From Adiantum capillus-veneris (lineage: Eukaryota; Streptophyta; Polypodiopsida; Polypodiales; Pteridaceae), in assembly GCA_014529385.2 (NCBI GenBank), contig CM043971.1, positions 55,475,209 to 55,539,208 of the forward strand: DNA of 64,000 nt. The letters run 5' to 3'. Below are positions 1 through 10,727 of this stretch, one piece after another (position 1 is the first letter of the stretch; each line of letters begins with the position of its first letter). Both the position numbers and the translations under genes were made by a program. The notes under the pieces were generated by a model, which made no database searches, was not told the DNA's origin, and saw only the letters and a program-made list of their open reading frames with translations.

Positions 1-2463
1 CTTATCAAATAGACCTTCTATCTAGGGAACAAGAAATCTGTTCTTTATGGTTATCCAATTAAGCATCCAATAGTCCACACACATTCTATAAGTACCATCT
101 TTCTTTTGTACTAGTAGAACATGCGAACAAAATGGAGATGAACCAGGCCGACCATCCCTTTTTTCACAAGCTTGTTCACTTGCCTCATAATTTCCTCTTG
201 TTGAGCCAATGAGACTTGATAAAGTACTTATTAGGAGGTTAGCTATTAGGTACAAGTTCTAAGGAATGATCATCTTGTCCTGGGAGGTAGCTCCCTGGGA
301 ATGTCATCCGTAAACACATCTTGAAACTTATTTAGGAAACTAGAGGATTCTAACTCCTCTTTAGTTTCATTTTTAGCTTCGTTAGGAACACATGCATCTT
401 TCTTGGACTCCTTGACATAATCCATGTAGCAAGAAAGAGACATTTTGACTACTTTGTCTAAAGTTTGAGTCTGTATAAGTGGTATAGTGTTGCCCACACT
501 ATTAACATCAAGTGTAGAATTGTTGCCTTGATAGAAAAAGATGACTTTTCTCTTAAGGAACTTCGTAGTGGCAGTCATGCGATCAAACCATGGTGCCCCT
601 AGGATAACATATTCATGCTTGAGTGGAGAGATGAAAAAATCTTCTTTATCAACATAACTTTGCACATGGAGACTTAGCTTCCCAGTCAATGGAGTGACTG
701 AGGTCTCTTGCCCTTTGATAGCTCCATCTGCTTGAACTACATCTCCTATCTCGAAGTCATGAATTCCTAGCTTGATAGCTAGCTCAATAAAAATGAAGTT
801 GTGGGTAGAGCCATGTTCAAACAAAATGAAAGCATAATGCTCTCTTACTCTCTTACTTTTCCCCAAGCATAAGAGAGTGGTGCTCCTTTGCAATGGCCTT
901 CCTCCTTTTGAGCTTCCACCAAGGTGGCTATAAGAGGGTCATTAAATTCACTTCTCTTGGGACATGCACAAGAAATGTGACCTTGCTCTCCACACTTGCA
1001 ACGTTTGTTATCTTTACAATAACGTTCAACCTCTTCAGGAGAAAGTTTATTTTTTAACCTTTGTAGCCTTTTTTTCTTTGCCTTTCCTTTGTTGTTATTG
1101 TTGTTAGCCTTGGGAGAATTCTATGTCATATTGTTCTTTCCCTTTGGCTCAATTGATTCCTTGGATTCTGTTGGCTTGGAGCCCTTCTTAGTCCTTTGTC
1201 GGAAATGAATCCTCAAAGCGAACATAGTATGATGTATGACCTCCAAAATAGTTTTAGGTCTCTGTGAGTCAACATATTCACTCAGCTCCTTAGATAGGCC
1301 AACACAAAATTATTGCTTTTGTTCCGCAAAGTCTATCTTTTTGTAAATAGTGCCTTTGAAATGTAACTTCCAAAACTTATCCATATGCTGTTGGATAGAC
1401 TCATATGGGTCCATCTTCAAACCTCACCATTCCATTAGGACTTTGTCTTTGGCATCACTTGCAACAAATTACAAGCGATGCCAAAGACTCGTATGGGGCC
1501 ATCTTCAAACTTCACCATTTCGTTAGAACTTTTTCTTTGGCATCACTTCCAAGGAATTGCTTTGTAATAGCAATCCTCAAAGCTTTCTAGGTATTTGGAG
1601 CTTCATCTTGGCTATGTAAGCTTGCCCACCATTGATGGCAGACTTTTGGAAATGCATAGAAACATGTCGAAGCTTTGAAGATTCCAAAAAATCTTCATTG
1701 CCAAAAGCCGCATCAAATTGTTGGATAAAGGCCAACACTTTATTAGTTGCTCTAAAGGTTCCATCATAGGTAAGGAAGCCGATGTTCTTTCCTCCCTCTT
1801 TGAATTTTTTTCAACTTATGTGACCTCTTCCATGCCACATAGCTCCTCTGTTTACCCCTTCTCTTTTCTCTCTTGGGTGGAAAATCATTGTCCTCTATAT
1901 CAGAAGATGGTGATGACGAGGAAGAGAAAGAGAAGGAAGAATGTGAAGATGGTGATTGATTTCTTCGCTTCCTCTTGTTTGGATTTCTTTCTCCCTCCAA
2001 TGGATTGGCAATGAAGGGAGTACTTGACGATTTCCTCTTCTTTTTGGGAGGACTAGGTGACCGGTGTGCTCGCCGTCTTCTTGGGGCATCATCACTTTCA
2101 GAGGTAGGAGGGGTATCACTTTCATACCTCTCCCTTGAAAGTTTAGGACACACTTCTTCTTCTCAGACAAATTGCCTTGGAGGTACTTTCAATATCTCTT
2201 GTTCATTACCCAAAGATTCCTCTTTTGAAGGTTTCACTAGGAGGCCTCGCATAAATTCACTCTTCTTGTGCACTTGGGGGAACTTGGGCTTGAAGGGCTT
2301 GAATTTGACTTTGAACCTTCACTTGCAAAATAGGGTTTCCCATTGCTTCTTGTAACTTGTCAACAAGCTAGTTGATGACTCTGTAACCATCATCAAATGT
2401 TGTACCATGAGCCAAATCTAAGTTGTCAATATTAATTACATTCTCTTGATTATGTTGGTCCAT
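1..2463 (-). mobile_element. Ty3 chromovirus-like fossil, cut by the left window edge
   Basis: This is the gag to reverse-transcriptase part of a Ty3-type LTR retrotransposon read on the minus strand. Gag begins at an ATG near 2463. A CCHC zinc knuckle (CKCGEQGHISCAC) lies near 962-1003. The protease keeps an HGSTHNFI-type motif near 780-810, and the start of the reverse transcriptase (RMCVDY) is near 75-95. The element runs off the window before the rest of pol. Its gag start and protease resemble the elements at 19.2 kb and 49 kb, so it is a third copy of that family. It is broken several times and no primer site or LTR is visible upstream of its gag. This is a fossil; the domain order is seen directly and family membership follows from the motifs. 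Confidence 0.85.
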
Positions 2464-2661
2464 GATTGAATTTGTAAGGGTTTTAGGCCAAGTGGCAGCC
2501 TAAAGCCAATGACCAGCCGCACCCATCTATTATTGGTTATAATGAGGAATAAGGAGTGAGAGGTATTCACCATCTCATAGCTCCACTAAAACAGGTCTAC
2601 CTCTTCATCTCCTTCCCCTTATCTCCTTCCCTTTCTTGCACGGATCACCGGATCCATCAAG

Positions 2662-2673
2662 TGGTATAAGAGC
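2662..2673 (+). other. Primer-binding-site-like sequence
   Basis: TGGTATAAGAGC resembles the initiator-Met tRNA primer site of plant LTR elements (TGGTATCAGAGC). It follows a sequence ending in CA (GGATCCATCA), as an LTR would. It points plus, opposite to the gag at 1-2463, so it must belong to another, mostly lost element. No matching LTR start was found. Confidence 0.4.
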
Positions 2674-3110
2674 TCACGTAGCCCCGGCACATCCACCCCT
2701 ACTCGCGTGTGCATCGACCCTAAGCAAGGGAGCATGGTAAGCTCTGCAAGAATCAAGCATGGTGTGTGCAAGGTCTGAAGCTTGAGCATTTTCAAGGCAT
2801 AATCGGGTTACAAGTCGAGCAGAGAGGCCAAGTCGGCAACCAAGGAGAATCAAGCATAGCCAAGGCTTGTAGGGCGAGCTGAAGCACAAAATTGAGAGCA
2901 AAGAACAACGAGCTCGAGCATTCAATAGAGCAAGTTGAAATCTACAGGTTCCTCGGGCCGTGAGCAGGAAATTGGGGGGAATTGCAAGTAGCAAGGAAAA
3001 TTTTGAATTGAGAGAGCAGAGCCGAGAGCACTCAGAAGTGCTGGATGGTTTAGGACATAATCAAGCCCATGAGCAAGGAGGTAGAAGCGAGCAGTTATGG
3101 ACCAAGGCAT

Positions 3111-3152
<42 letters not shown>

Positions 3153-3363
3153 GACGACCGTTAATTTTTTTGCATGTCGTCAGACTTGGCAGGCAAAGTT
3201 TTTGACAGTCTGCATAAATCAATTATTTATTTATTTCAAGATTAAAGCCTTGCATGCAAGGGGCTACTCCCACCACAGGCCCCTGCTCACCCGACTCTTT
3301 GACCACCGACATCACACACTAAAGAGGCAGAGAAAGAGAGCGAGAGAGAGCACAGCTTGAGAG

Positions 3364-3460
<97 letters not shown>

Positions 3461-4603
3461 GGAGAGAGAGATTTTCTCAAAAGAGAGCGAGCAAGAGAGC
3501 TTGATTGAGAGTGAGCGTGTGAGAGATTGAGAGAGCCGAGTTGCTAGAAAGAAAGCGAGCATGAGAGAGAGAGATAGTAGAGTTTTCATCTCGACATCAG
3601 GAGACTCCCATCCGACAATGAGAGGCGGCCTCGACAATAGTGTTTTGTTGTTTGACACCGATCTCGACACCGTGTTTGCACCCTGGCACCGACTTCCTCA
3701 TAGGTGGATTTCGACATCCGACTCAACATGGATCTTTTCATAGACGACCGTTTTTTCGCAGATGACTATGCTTGCGATGTGCGCGGGTGAGGTAACTCTA
3801 TCATAGAAGAGTGACACCCGACATCGACACCAAGCGCACCATTTGGACTTTACAACATGGTTTTTAGGTACGACACTCTTGGTGTATACTTGACTAGAGA
3901 ATTTTCGTCAGATGGAAAAAATCGGCACATATCTACACCGACACGCATGCTGCAGGGGCCTTTTGAGCCCGTTTACAAACAGATTCTCTAGGTTTCTAGA
4001 CACTTACAGACATCGATTTTCAAGCGACTTTGACAGTCATTTTGACAACAGTTTCTCTGCGGACAGATGCGTTGGCAGATGCATGTTTACTTTAGCATAC
4101 TATAGTGCTATTGAGCTTTTTTGAGAGTAGATATCCCCGTAGGGATCACTTTTATTGTATGCAATAGTTCTTGGCACCTTCTTGAGCACGGTCACTCATG
4201 TACATTGAGTTGTGCACATTGCCCATGTACTTTGTGTTGAGCCATTTTTTTGCTATTTTGGCAGTTTTCCTGATCGTTTTTGAGACTGGACCGGAAGAGC
4301 CATTTTTGAGCCCGTGTCTAGTCCTTTTGTGTCTGCATTAGCCTTTGGAGGGTCGATAGCATGAAGTTTTCTTTGAGTTGGGGTATTCTCAAATGTTGAG
4401 ATACCTTCGCTCATATATAGGTAGCTGGAGTTCCCCACTTACGGTACCATCGCCATAGGATATGTATCTGGGCGGTTTTTTGTGCTTTTGACACTGAGTT
4501 GGCAGTCACACAGTAGTGGTTTTAAGTTGTTGATGCCCAATGGTTCTTTTGAGCAGTTTATGCGTTTTTGAGCTGAGTTTTGACTCCTCATACAAAGGAG
4601 ACC
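2674..4603. other. Gene-free stretch with three dinucleotide microsatellites
   Basis: No convincing coding region was seen. The stretch holds (CA)n at 3112-3151, (TG)n at about 3365-3405 running directly into (GA)n to about 3472, and much GA-rich sequence to 3580. It may be the untranslated leader or internal part of a non-autonomous LTR element that starts at the primer-like site at 2662, but nothing else supports that. Predicted proteins made of Ser-Leu or Thr-His runs are microsatellite translations. Confidence 0.6.
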
Positions 4604-5524
4604 TGTTGGCGGATACGCCGCGACGGACGTCAGTACAGCGAGAACTCACCTAACAAGATTTTTCAGCTAAGGACGAAGCTCGACCCGCAGGTGCGTGGAA
4701 GCAAGCATATGGTGTCAATCTACACTCGACCGACTCTCGACTAATTCCTACAGAGATCTCTACCCAATGTCTAAGCTACAGCCTTCAGGAGTGCATAAGA
4801 AGAGGTTTCCTACAACGCTTCCAAGAGCCAAATACCCATCAAACGTTCTCGAAACGCCACAGAACTTGAAGGAGACCCTACTAACACCAATAGGTCGCTC
4901 TCCCTAAGGTCCATGAACCAAAATCCCAACCCTAAACACCCGGTGCAAAATCACGTAGGATGTCTGGTCAAAATTTGCAGGTCGTCGTTTTCGAAAACTA
5001 AAGTGCCTAATGTGTAGCTCTACTCAATGCGAACGCGTGGATATGCTGAAATGCGAAAACGGATAACGTATGCTCACCAAATCACCAAATGAAGCTTGTA
5101 AGTCGAGCTCGCAAAACCATACCATACACCCGCAATGTAGGTATCGATGCGTAGCTCTCGTCGGGGGTAACGCGCTGCACTTCTCCGCACTCGATTTCGA
5201 CCACCGGTGCACGCGTAGCATCAAGATGAAACTCTCACTCTCTCTCGTACACAGTACGCTCACTCACAGTCATCACTTTTTTAAAATGACAAAGGTTTCT
5301 TTCATTAAGGTCAAAAGTGGTATAAATATCTTACAATCTCAAACCCTAATGTTCCAATTTAACCATCTACTCAATCTAAATGTCAAAAATGGGATACAAT
5401 CTGGAAACTTCTATAAGCCCTAATATTTACAAAGGTGAAATGTCGGTTTTTCTCAAAGAATAGTTACAAAAAATAATATTCTGCCGAGCAATCATTTTCC
5501 GTAGGGTGTGTCCAGATGCTAACA
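4604..5524 (-). repeat. Putative LTR, minus orientation
   Basis: On the minus strand a polypurine tract (5538-5525) is followed at once by TGTTAGCATCTGG, the usual start of an LTR. The end is placed at CCAACA (4604) only because it gives TG...CA ends and about 0.9 kb; no second LTR copy or target duplication was found. The upper edge is well supported and the lower edge is a guess. Confidence 0.4.
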
Positions 5525-5538
5525 CTCCCCCCCTCCTT
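5525..5538 (-). other. Polypurine tract
   Basis: The minus strand reads AAGGAGGGGGGGAG directly before an LTR-like TGTTAG. Such tracts prime plus-strand DNA synthesis in LTR retrotransposons and mark the inner edge of a 3' LTR. Very similar tracts occur at 8694-8707 and 10707-10720. Confidence 0.6.
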
Positions 5539-5576
5539 GTTCATGTCATCCCTGACATGGCTGTTGAGCTCCTTCT

Positions 5577-6525
5577 TCAGTGTAGGCTTTCTCTCATCTT
5601 GAGAAGGGACTCATATCTTGCATGCTGAGCCAGTAGCCTCGGGCCGAATATATATGTGTTGATTGTAAAGAAGCCGGTGTAGAAGGCTTCTTCAAAGGCC
5701 TGGAGGTGATAAGAAGGAAAAAACATAATTCTTTGGTATAGTGCATGTATCACCTCGTGAGAAGGCTGAGCAGACAGATTGTATGCACATCTGTATGTAT
5801 CTTCAAAGAAAAAGATACTGTCTGTCGCCTGGCTTGGTTTGAAGGTTTCAAAGATTGCCAAAAGGGTTTTACATATTTTTCTCATCATGATGCAAGATAG
5901 GTCAGGTGAGCCAGTGAACAATTTGATGGCGCCCGTTAGGGTTTTCACCATGAATTGCTCACTTATTCTCTTGCCTGCCTTCAAGCCTGGCAGCTTCGGG
6001 TAATTTAGCCAAGTGGGTTGGCTTCTCTACAAAGCTCGTGGGCTTTCCATGTCCTCATCCTTGGTAGAGGGTAGAAACTGAGGTTATCTCTGATCACTTT
6101 AGGTGCCTCTACCAGATGGATTAAATATTGTGGATATTTTGTGAGCCATGCCTTTCTCCACCTGGGCTGAGAATCTACTATCAGCTTGACCCCTTCAAGT
6201 TTGGAGATATCTGCTTTGTACATTGGCATGTTGGCTCCTCTTTTATCCGTTTGTTGATAGTAACAGCTTCGTACTTTAGCAGAGGATATGGGAGAGAGGG
6301 ATGTAGCCATTCACGCCGAAGGTTACTGGCATCTATCTTCTGAATAGTCATCGACTTAAACACTCTCTGCTCCCATTCCAATGCTCTTTGGCTGTGTCTC
6401 TGACTGCCGCTTCTATGGCGTTTTGCAGCTTCTCTTCTTCTTCTTGTGTTAGATCTTGGGGCTCTTGTGAGGGTCCTACCAGGATTTCCTCTTGCACATT
6501 GGTGTCCACTAGGGATCTGACACAT
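5577..6525 (-). pseudogene. Unidentified coding stretch downstream of the coiled-coil ORF
   Basis: Minus-strand frames here carry coherent protein-like sequence, for example a segment with YKADISKLEGVKLIVDSQ (near 6180-6230) and a 3' segment rich in Phe, Tyr and His (5577-5984). Together with the coiled-coil ORF at 6617-7228 they look like one decayed protein-coding unit lying between the LTR-like junctions at 8693 and 5524. I do not recognise the family; a gag-like or element-specific protein is possible. The stretch is broken, and no catalytic motif was found. Confidence 0.4.
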
Positions 6526-6616
6526 TCTCTATGTTGATTCCCTCCATGGCTGCTGGCCCGGTGCTAAACTGCTACTCTTCCGTTTGCTGCTGACCTCTCA
6601 GCTCTTCTATCTGCTT

Positions 6617-7228
6617 CTAAAGTGTCTTCTTTTCCTCTTCCGCTTGCTCTCCCATGTTTACAAGGAGGTCGTTTAGATCTGCATTTATTTTTTCCACCTC
6701 CTCTAGCTTTCTCTTGATGGCTTTGTTTTCTGCTTGCCATCTTTGAAAATCCTCATCCATCTTTCTTTTTACGGCTTCTAGCTCATTTTGCATGGCTTTG
6801 TTCTCTTCTTCCAGGTGGTTCTGCATTACCATAGACCCCTCAGTCAGCATCAGCCTTTGCCTCTTCTCCAGTGTTAACTCCTTTTGGAGCTCCTTCATTT
6901 GTTCTTCATATAGCTCAGTCTCTGAAGTCGTGCCAGTTGAGCTAGCAGATTGGACTCTGGCCGGAGATGCTCTTAGCCTTTGGATGGTTTGATCTTTTAC
7001 TTTCATATGGTCTCTCAGCTCGATGACTTCATCCTGGCTCGCTTCATGCTCTATCTCAGCCTTTTCCTTGGAATTTCTCAAGCTTTCCACCTCTTTAGAT
7101 TCTTCAGCAAGTTGTAGAGTTAGGTTATCCCTTTCTCTCTCTGCATCTGTCAATGACTTGCTGATTTTCTTGTATTCCTCTTCAGCTCTTTGAAGCTTGT
7201 TTTCGGCTGCTTGATTTTGTTGTTCCAT
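6617..7228 (-). CDS. Coiled-coil protein ORF, 203 residues, unidentified
   Basis: An open minus-strand frame of 203 residues starts at an ATG at 7228. It is almost wholly a predicted coiled coil, with long runs of Glu, Lys, Gln and Leu in heptad-like spacing (for example the KLQRAEEEYKKI region at about residues 12-23) and a short Ser/Thr-rich break near residues 90-105 (ASPARVQSASSTGTTSE). The open frame reaches upstream to the edge of a solo LTR at 7245, so the ATG may not be the original start. Neighbours are the solo LTR (upstream) and the unidentified stretch at 5577-6525 (downstream). No enzyme motif is visible. It may be a structural protein of a mobile element or a captured host coiled-coil gene; function is unknown. 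Confidence 0.5.
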   Translation of the reverse strand: MEQQNQAAENKLQRAEEEYKKISKSLTDAERERDNLTLQLAEESKEVESLRNSKEKAEIEHEASQDEVIELRDHMKVKDQTIQRLRASPARVQSASSTGTTSETELYEEQMKELQKELTLEKRQRLMLTEGSMVMQNHLEEENKAMQNELEAVKRKMDEDFQRWQAENKAIKRKLEEVEKINADLNDLLVNMGEQAEEEKKTL

Positions 7229-7239
7229 CTCCTGGCATC

Positions 7240-7244
7240 TGTGT
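7240..7244. repeat. Target-site duplication TGTGT, left copy
   Basis: TGTGT precedes the TGTTAGG end of the solo LTR, and the same five bases follow its other end at 8037-8041. A five-base duplication is typical of LTR-element integration. Confidence 0.85.
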
Positions 7245-7335
7245 TGTTAGGAAATAAGACGTAGCTAAATAGATAATTGAGTAGATTACTTAATGGAGAG
7301 AGACAGATTTATATACACGAGATTATAGAGTAGAG

Positions 7336-7383
<48 letters not shown>

Positions 7384-8036
7384 CACGATATACGTGGTTC
7401 ACCCAATGTGGGCTACGTCCACGGGAAAGCAGCCACTCAATGGCTTTAGTACTTCAAAATAAGAAGTAGTTTACAAAGGGATTATACCCTTAATGGAGCT
7501 CCCGCCTTGCTTCACTCTCACCACCTCACACTCACCTTGTTTCATCAACTTCACACTATGAAATGTGTGTAGAAATGGCCTCCTTTTATAGGCCAAAAGG
7601 GCTGCCCTCTCTTATGAGAGACAGCCATGTGTAGCCGCCCTTGTGCGAATAAGTCCAAATCGGACCCTCCAATCCGCCCATGTGTGGCCGCCCTTGAGAA
7701 GACAAGTCCGCTTTTGAATTTGGCCACCGGCCACCGGCCATTGACTTCCGACCACCGGCCACCAGCCATTGACTTTCGACCACCGGCCAACCGACTGGTT
7801 GTTTTCCGACCACTTTCCGGCCGCCGTCCGGCCATAATATTCCGGCGAAAAAAAGACTCGGGGGCCTCCGCCCCCGAGGCCTTTAAAGTTGCCCTTGATT
7901 CTTGTCCGTGAAAATTTTGGTTTCCGGTGAGTGATTTTCCTTCATGCACGATGGCTTCTCCTCATAATGGGGGCCTTACAAATGTGCGCTTTTACCACAA
8001 ATAATTAGAAGGGGTAATCAGGCTCCATACTTGACA
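7245..8036 (-). mobile_element. Solo LTR (family S), 792 bp, flanked by TGTGT
   Basis: The sequence has TG...CA ends and an exact five-base target duplication on both sides, with no internal region, so it is a solo LTR left by recombination between two LTRs. Orientation is inferred as minus: a TATAAAAGGA box lies at 7581-7590 on that strand, and the following part contains the CGTGGACGTAGCC...GAACCACGTAT segment and CTAACA end usual for plant LTR U5 regions. A GA microsatellite lies at about 7338-7379. A second copy of the family sits at 50594-51257. It inserted into the unidentified coding stretch around 5.6-8.1 kb. Confidence 0.85.
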
Positions 8037-8041
8037 TGTGT
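8037..8041. repeat. Target-site duplication TGTGT, right copy
   Basis: This exactly matches 7240-7244 on the other side of the solo LTR. Confidence 0.85.
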
Positions 8042-8159
8042 AATGCCGCGTCCAAACTAGTGTCCGCTCCTTGCTGCACTGTCAAAGCAAGGTACTTGCC
8101 TAACACTGTGTGTGAGCCACAGACGGCTCCAAGCACACAACTAGCTTAACTAGTAAGCT

Positions 8160-8299
8160 CAAAAGAGGGCAATGGTGTGTCACTCACCGCTCTATGCTCC
8201 TGCCGTGGAGGATTCCTCGCCGCGAAGAAGAAGGAGACGCCACTACGCCGCGCTCAACCGCCTCACCGCCGTCGTGCCACCGCAATGCTCGATCGCACA

Positions 8300-8333
<34 letters not shown>

Positions 8334-8693
8334 TACACACACACACAAGGAGGTGAAGAAGAAGAAGAAGAAGAAGAAGATGGAGATGGAGATGGAGCAA
8401 GAGCACTCTTCTATTGCACAAATGAGAGAATGAGTGAATTTTAGGTTTAGTTGGCTTTTATATGACCTCACCCCATTCACATTTGGGCGCCCATGCTTAG
8501 CCAACTAGTCCCTTGAATGTCCCAGTTAGAGTGCACCTCTCATCGGCGATCACTCTTACCCTTTTCCTATTGGACCGACAAGCCCGGTACCTGACTCTAC
8601 CAAATAAATAATACAATGTCCACCGTAGGTTACAATGTCCGTCTCGTAGGTGATAGGGTGTCCGTGAGCCGTGAGGGTTAACATGCCCCCCTT
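8160..8693 (-). repeat. Putative LTR with TATA box, minus orientation
   Basis: On the minus strand a polypurine tract is followed by TGTTAACCCTCACGG at 8693. About 230 bases on is a TATA box (TATAAAA on the minus strand, 8456-8462), fitting a U3 promoter. The R-U5 part would contain (GAA)n near 8353-8380 on the plus strand and (CT)n at about 8300-8330. The inner edge is not determined and no second LTR was found; no usual primer site follows. Confidence 0.45.
8456..8462 (-). promoter_or_regulatory. TATA box in putative LTR
   Basis: The minus strand reads CATATAAAAGCC. It lies about 230 bases after the putative LTR start at 8693, a usual U3 position, and would drive transcription toward the coiled-coil stretch. 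Confidence 0.45.
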
Positions 8694-8707
8694 CCTGATG
8701 TAGATTC
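8694..8707 (-). other. Polypurine tract
   Basis: The minus strand reads CAGGAAGGGGGGCA directly before TGTTAACC. The codons before it on the minus strand can be read as DGIYIRKGG, which resembles the end (GMIYPRKGG) before the tract at 10707, so the two junctions are related. Confidence 0.55.
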
Positions 8708-10057
8708 CGTCCTCGGAAGCTATTGAGTTGAAGCTCGTTGGTCGAGGTGGAAGAGCATTTGAGATGAATGTCCTTAGCCTTCTTTAGTCACTGCAAAATC
8801 AAACAACATTGCACAGTGATTGCATTCTCATAAGCGATTAAAAAGCATATGCAATTTTAGGCAGACAATTGATTGGTAACATAATTTTAAACAATTTGTC
8901 AGCAATAAGCATTAAATTGCAATGTAATCAAATGCATAAATAGATGTAAAGGTAAAAATTAAACAAGTCTGGGGTCGCTAATTTAACGATCGAAAGGCAC
9001 TAGAGATCGACTATTATTACCATGGGTAAGCTTCTTAATTTTCTCTGGTTAATTAAGTTGTTTAATCGCGAGAGCCAAGTATTTCATGTTCGAGGGCTGA
9101 CTAGAGGCTATACCTAGAGGACCTTGTAGTTAAGCTACGATAAAAGGAATTTCTCATGAAATCATCGCCTGACTGATTACCTTTGCTTTGACCCCCCAAA
9201 GTCTTTTCACAGTGATTCAATTTTGATGTGTGTGCTTATTTTGTATGCCTTGGGTTTTTTGCTTTTCAAGGAAAAGCGCCCACACAGGGAACCTCTAGGG
9301 CTCTAGTACCATAGGCGATACATGTGAGTGGAGTACCAATTTAAGCAGGGATTTCTCTTCCAGCTTAAAATTTTACATTGTGGCACTTTGATATTTTTTT
9401 GTGTTGTTTGTTTTCATCATTTTAATTTTGTAGCTTTGGGGGGTCATATAACTCTGATACACCTCCCCAGGCTCATCACACTAGTAAACTCCCTTTATAA
9501 TACTTAAGCTAAAGGTCAATAGGGTCAAGCCCACTAGAAAGCCCTAGTACATTTCACACAATGCTGCCTAAATCGGATTAAGAACCTAATTAACCATTGC
9601 TTATTAGGAAGGCATTCCCCATGGTATTAGGAGAAGATTTCTAACACCTAGCTTGGTCAAACTTGCTTAGTCGGACTGCTTGATTTTTAAACCTAGACAA
9701 GTGATTATGACAAAAAATTACATTGAATTAAATGTTTGATACTAAGAAAATGAGGTGAATATTAGGCTACCAATCACAATTAAAGCAGACAAACATGGAT
9801 GCAAAATAGATAGGGGCAATGCTAATGGACAAAAAACACCTGTTTGTGTTGATGGTCGCGCTTGATCTGAAGTGTGAACGAGAGAAAGGTTCCATGAAGG
9901 TCCAAATCCTATCAATAGCAACACGCTCCTGTACACACTAGGAAACAAAAGGAATACCTCCAGGAGGCACATTAGTGGGAAAAGGTACCAACACTTATTG
10001 AACACAACAAAAAACATAAGGAACCCTAACTTAATTATTTGCACTCCCACTAGAGAG
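8708..10057. other. No gene recognised
   Basis: No coding frame or motif could be supported in this stretch. It lies between the end of the unknown 140-residue ORF (10058) and the polypurine junction at 8.69 kb, and may be decayed element DNA. Short open frames here show no family features. Confidence 0.5.
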
Positions 10058-10480
10058 TCAAGGGAATAGGATATTGTAGAGGTTGAGGGGAAACCCTAAG
10101 GCTAAACCCCTATCCTCGTCGTCGAGATAAACAAAGTCATCATCCATGACACCATATGTGCCATCCGTGTAGTCCTGTAAATTTTCTTCTTCATCATAGG
10201 TGCCCATGTTTACTAAGAAGGTCACTAGACGCCTATAGTCATCTTGGTCAAAAGGGTAGGCTTGTGCACTGGGAGAAACGCTCTCTACTAAATATAGATC
10301 AGACGTGGTCAAGAGACGTATCAGCCATTCTAACTCTTCAAAATTCCTCTCACATGCTAGCGTACCTATCAAATCCCATTCACATCCAAGCACTGGAAAG
10401 ACCATGTGAAATATTTGTGAAAAGTAACGAGGGTACCTCTCACCCAAGGCAGGAGTGGATGACTCTAGCGTACTAGCCAT
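10058..10480 (-). CDS. Intact ORF of 140 residues, unknown function
   Basis: The frame opens at an ATG at 10480 and is uninterrupted to 10058. The ORF could be extended twelve codons upstream but has no earlier ATG. The protein is acidic, with a Trp-rich middle (CEWDLIGTLACERNFEELEW, about residues 36-55), a segment LLTTSDLYLVESVSP, and a strongly acidic tail (DDDFVYLDDEDRG). No signal peptide, membrane segment or catalytic motif is seen. It starts about 140 bases after a TATA box (10617-10627) that belongs to an LTR-like U3 beginning at 10706, so it could be expressed from that promoter. I do not recognise it. It may be an element-encoded accessory ORF or a host fragment. Confidence 0.5.
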   Translation of the reverse strand: MASTLESSTPALGERYPRYFSQIFHMVFPVLGCEWDLIGTLACERNFEELEWLIRLLTTSDLYLVESVSPSAQAYPFDQDDYRRLVTFLVNMGTYDEEENLQDYTDGTYGVMDDDFVYLDDEDRGLALGFPLNLYNILFP

Positions 10481-10706
10481 ATCTGTACACGCAAATAGAT
10501 GATGGTTAGAGTGCAAATATTACAAGGGTCGTGTTCTTGTGCATAATTTGTTTTTATGATTTTGTGTTATGGCTCTTGCTCTTCTACTTTTTTATCTTGT
10601 TTTTGTGAGTATAAGGCTTTATATATACATTCCGTAAGATTGGAGATTAAGAGGTCAGGGAGAAAGGTTGAGAGGGAAGCAAGTGAATAATGGATGTCCA
10701 CAAACA
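10481..10706 (-). repeat. U3-like start of a putative LTR
   Basis: After the polypurine tract at 10720-10707 the minus strand reads TGTTTGTGGACATCC, an LTR-like start, and carries a TATATATAAAG box about 80 bases on. Where the LTR ends is not clear; the 140-residue ORF at 10480-10058 may lie inside it or just after it. Confidence 0.4.
10617..10627 (-). promoter_or_regulatory. TATA box in putative LTR
   Basis: The minus strand reads TATATATAAAG, about 80 bases after the LTR-like start at 10706 and about 140 bases before the ATG of the ORF at 10480. Confidence 0.45.
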
Positions 10707-10720
10707 CTCCCCCCTTCCTT
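10707..10720 (-). other. Polypurine tract
   Basis: The minus strand reads AAGGAAGGGGGGAG directly before TGTTTG. It closes the coding part of the Ty3 fossil at 10.7-13.2 kb. Confidence 0.6.
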
Positions 10721-10727
10721 GGGTAGA

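Noticed and set aside
4604-5524. Plus-strand LTR beginning TGTTGGCGG at 4604
   Set aside because: The polypurine tract at the other end is on the minus strand and no primer site follows 5524 in plus orientation, so minus orientation is preferred.
10481-10516. Upstream start for the 140-residue ORF
   Set aside because: The codon at 10516 is TTG; the first ATG is at 10480.
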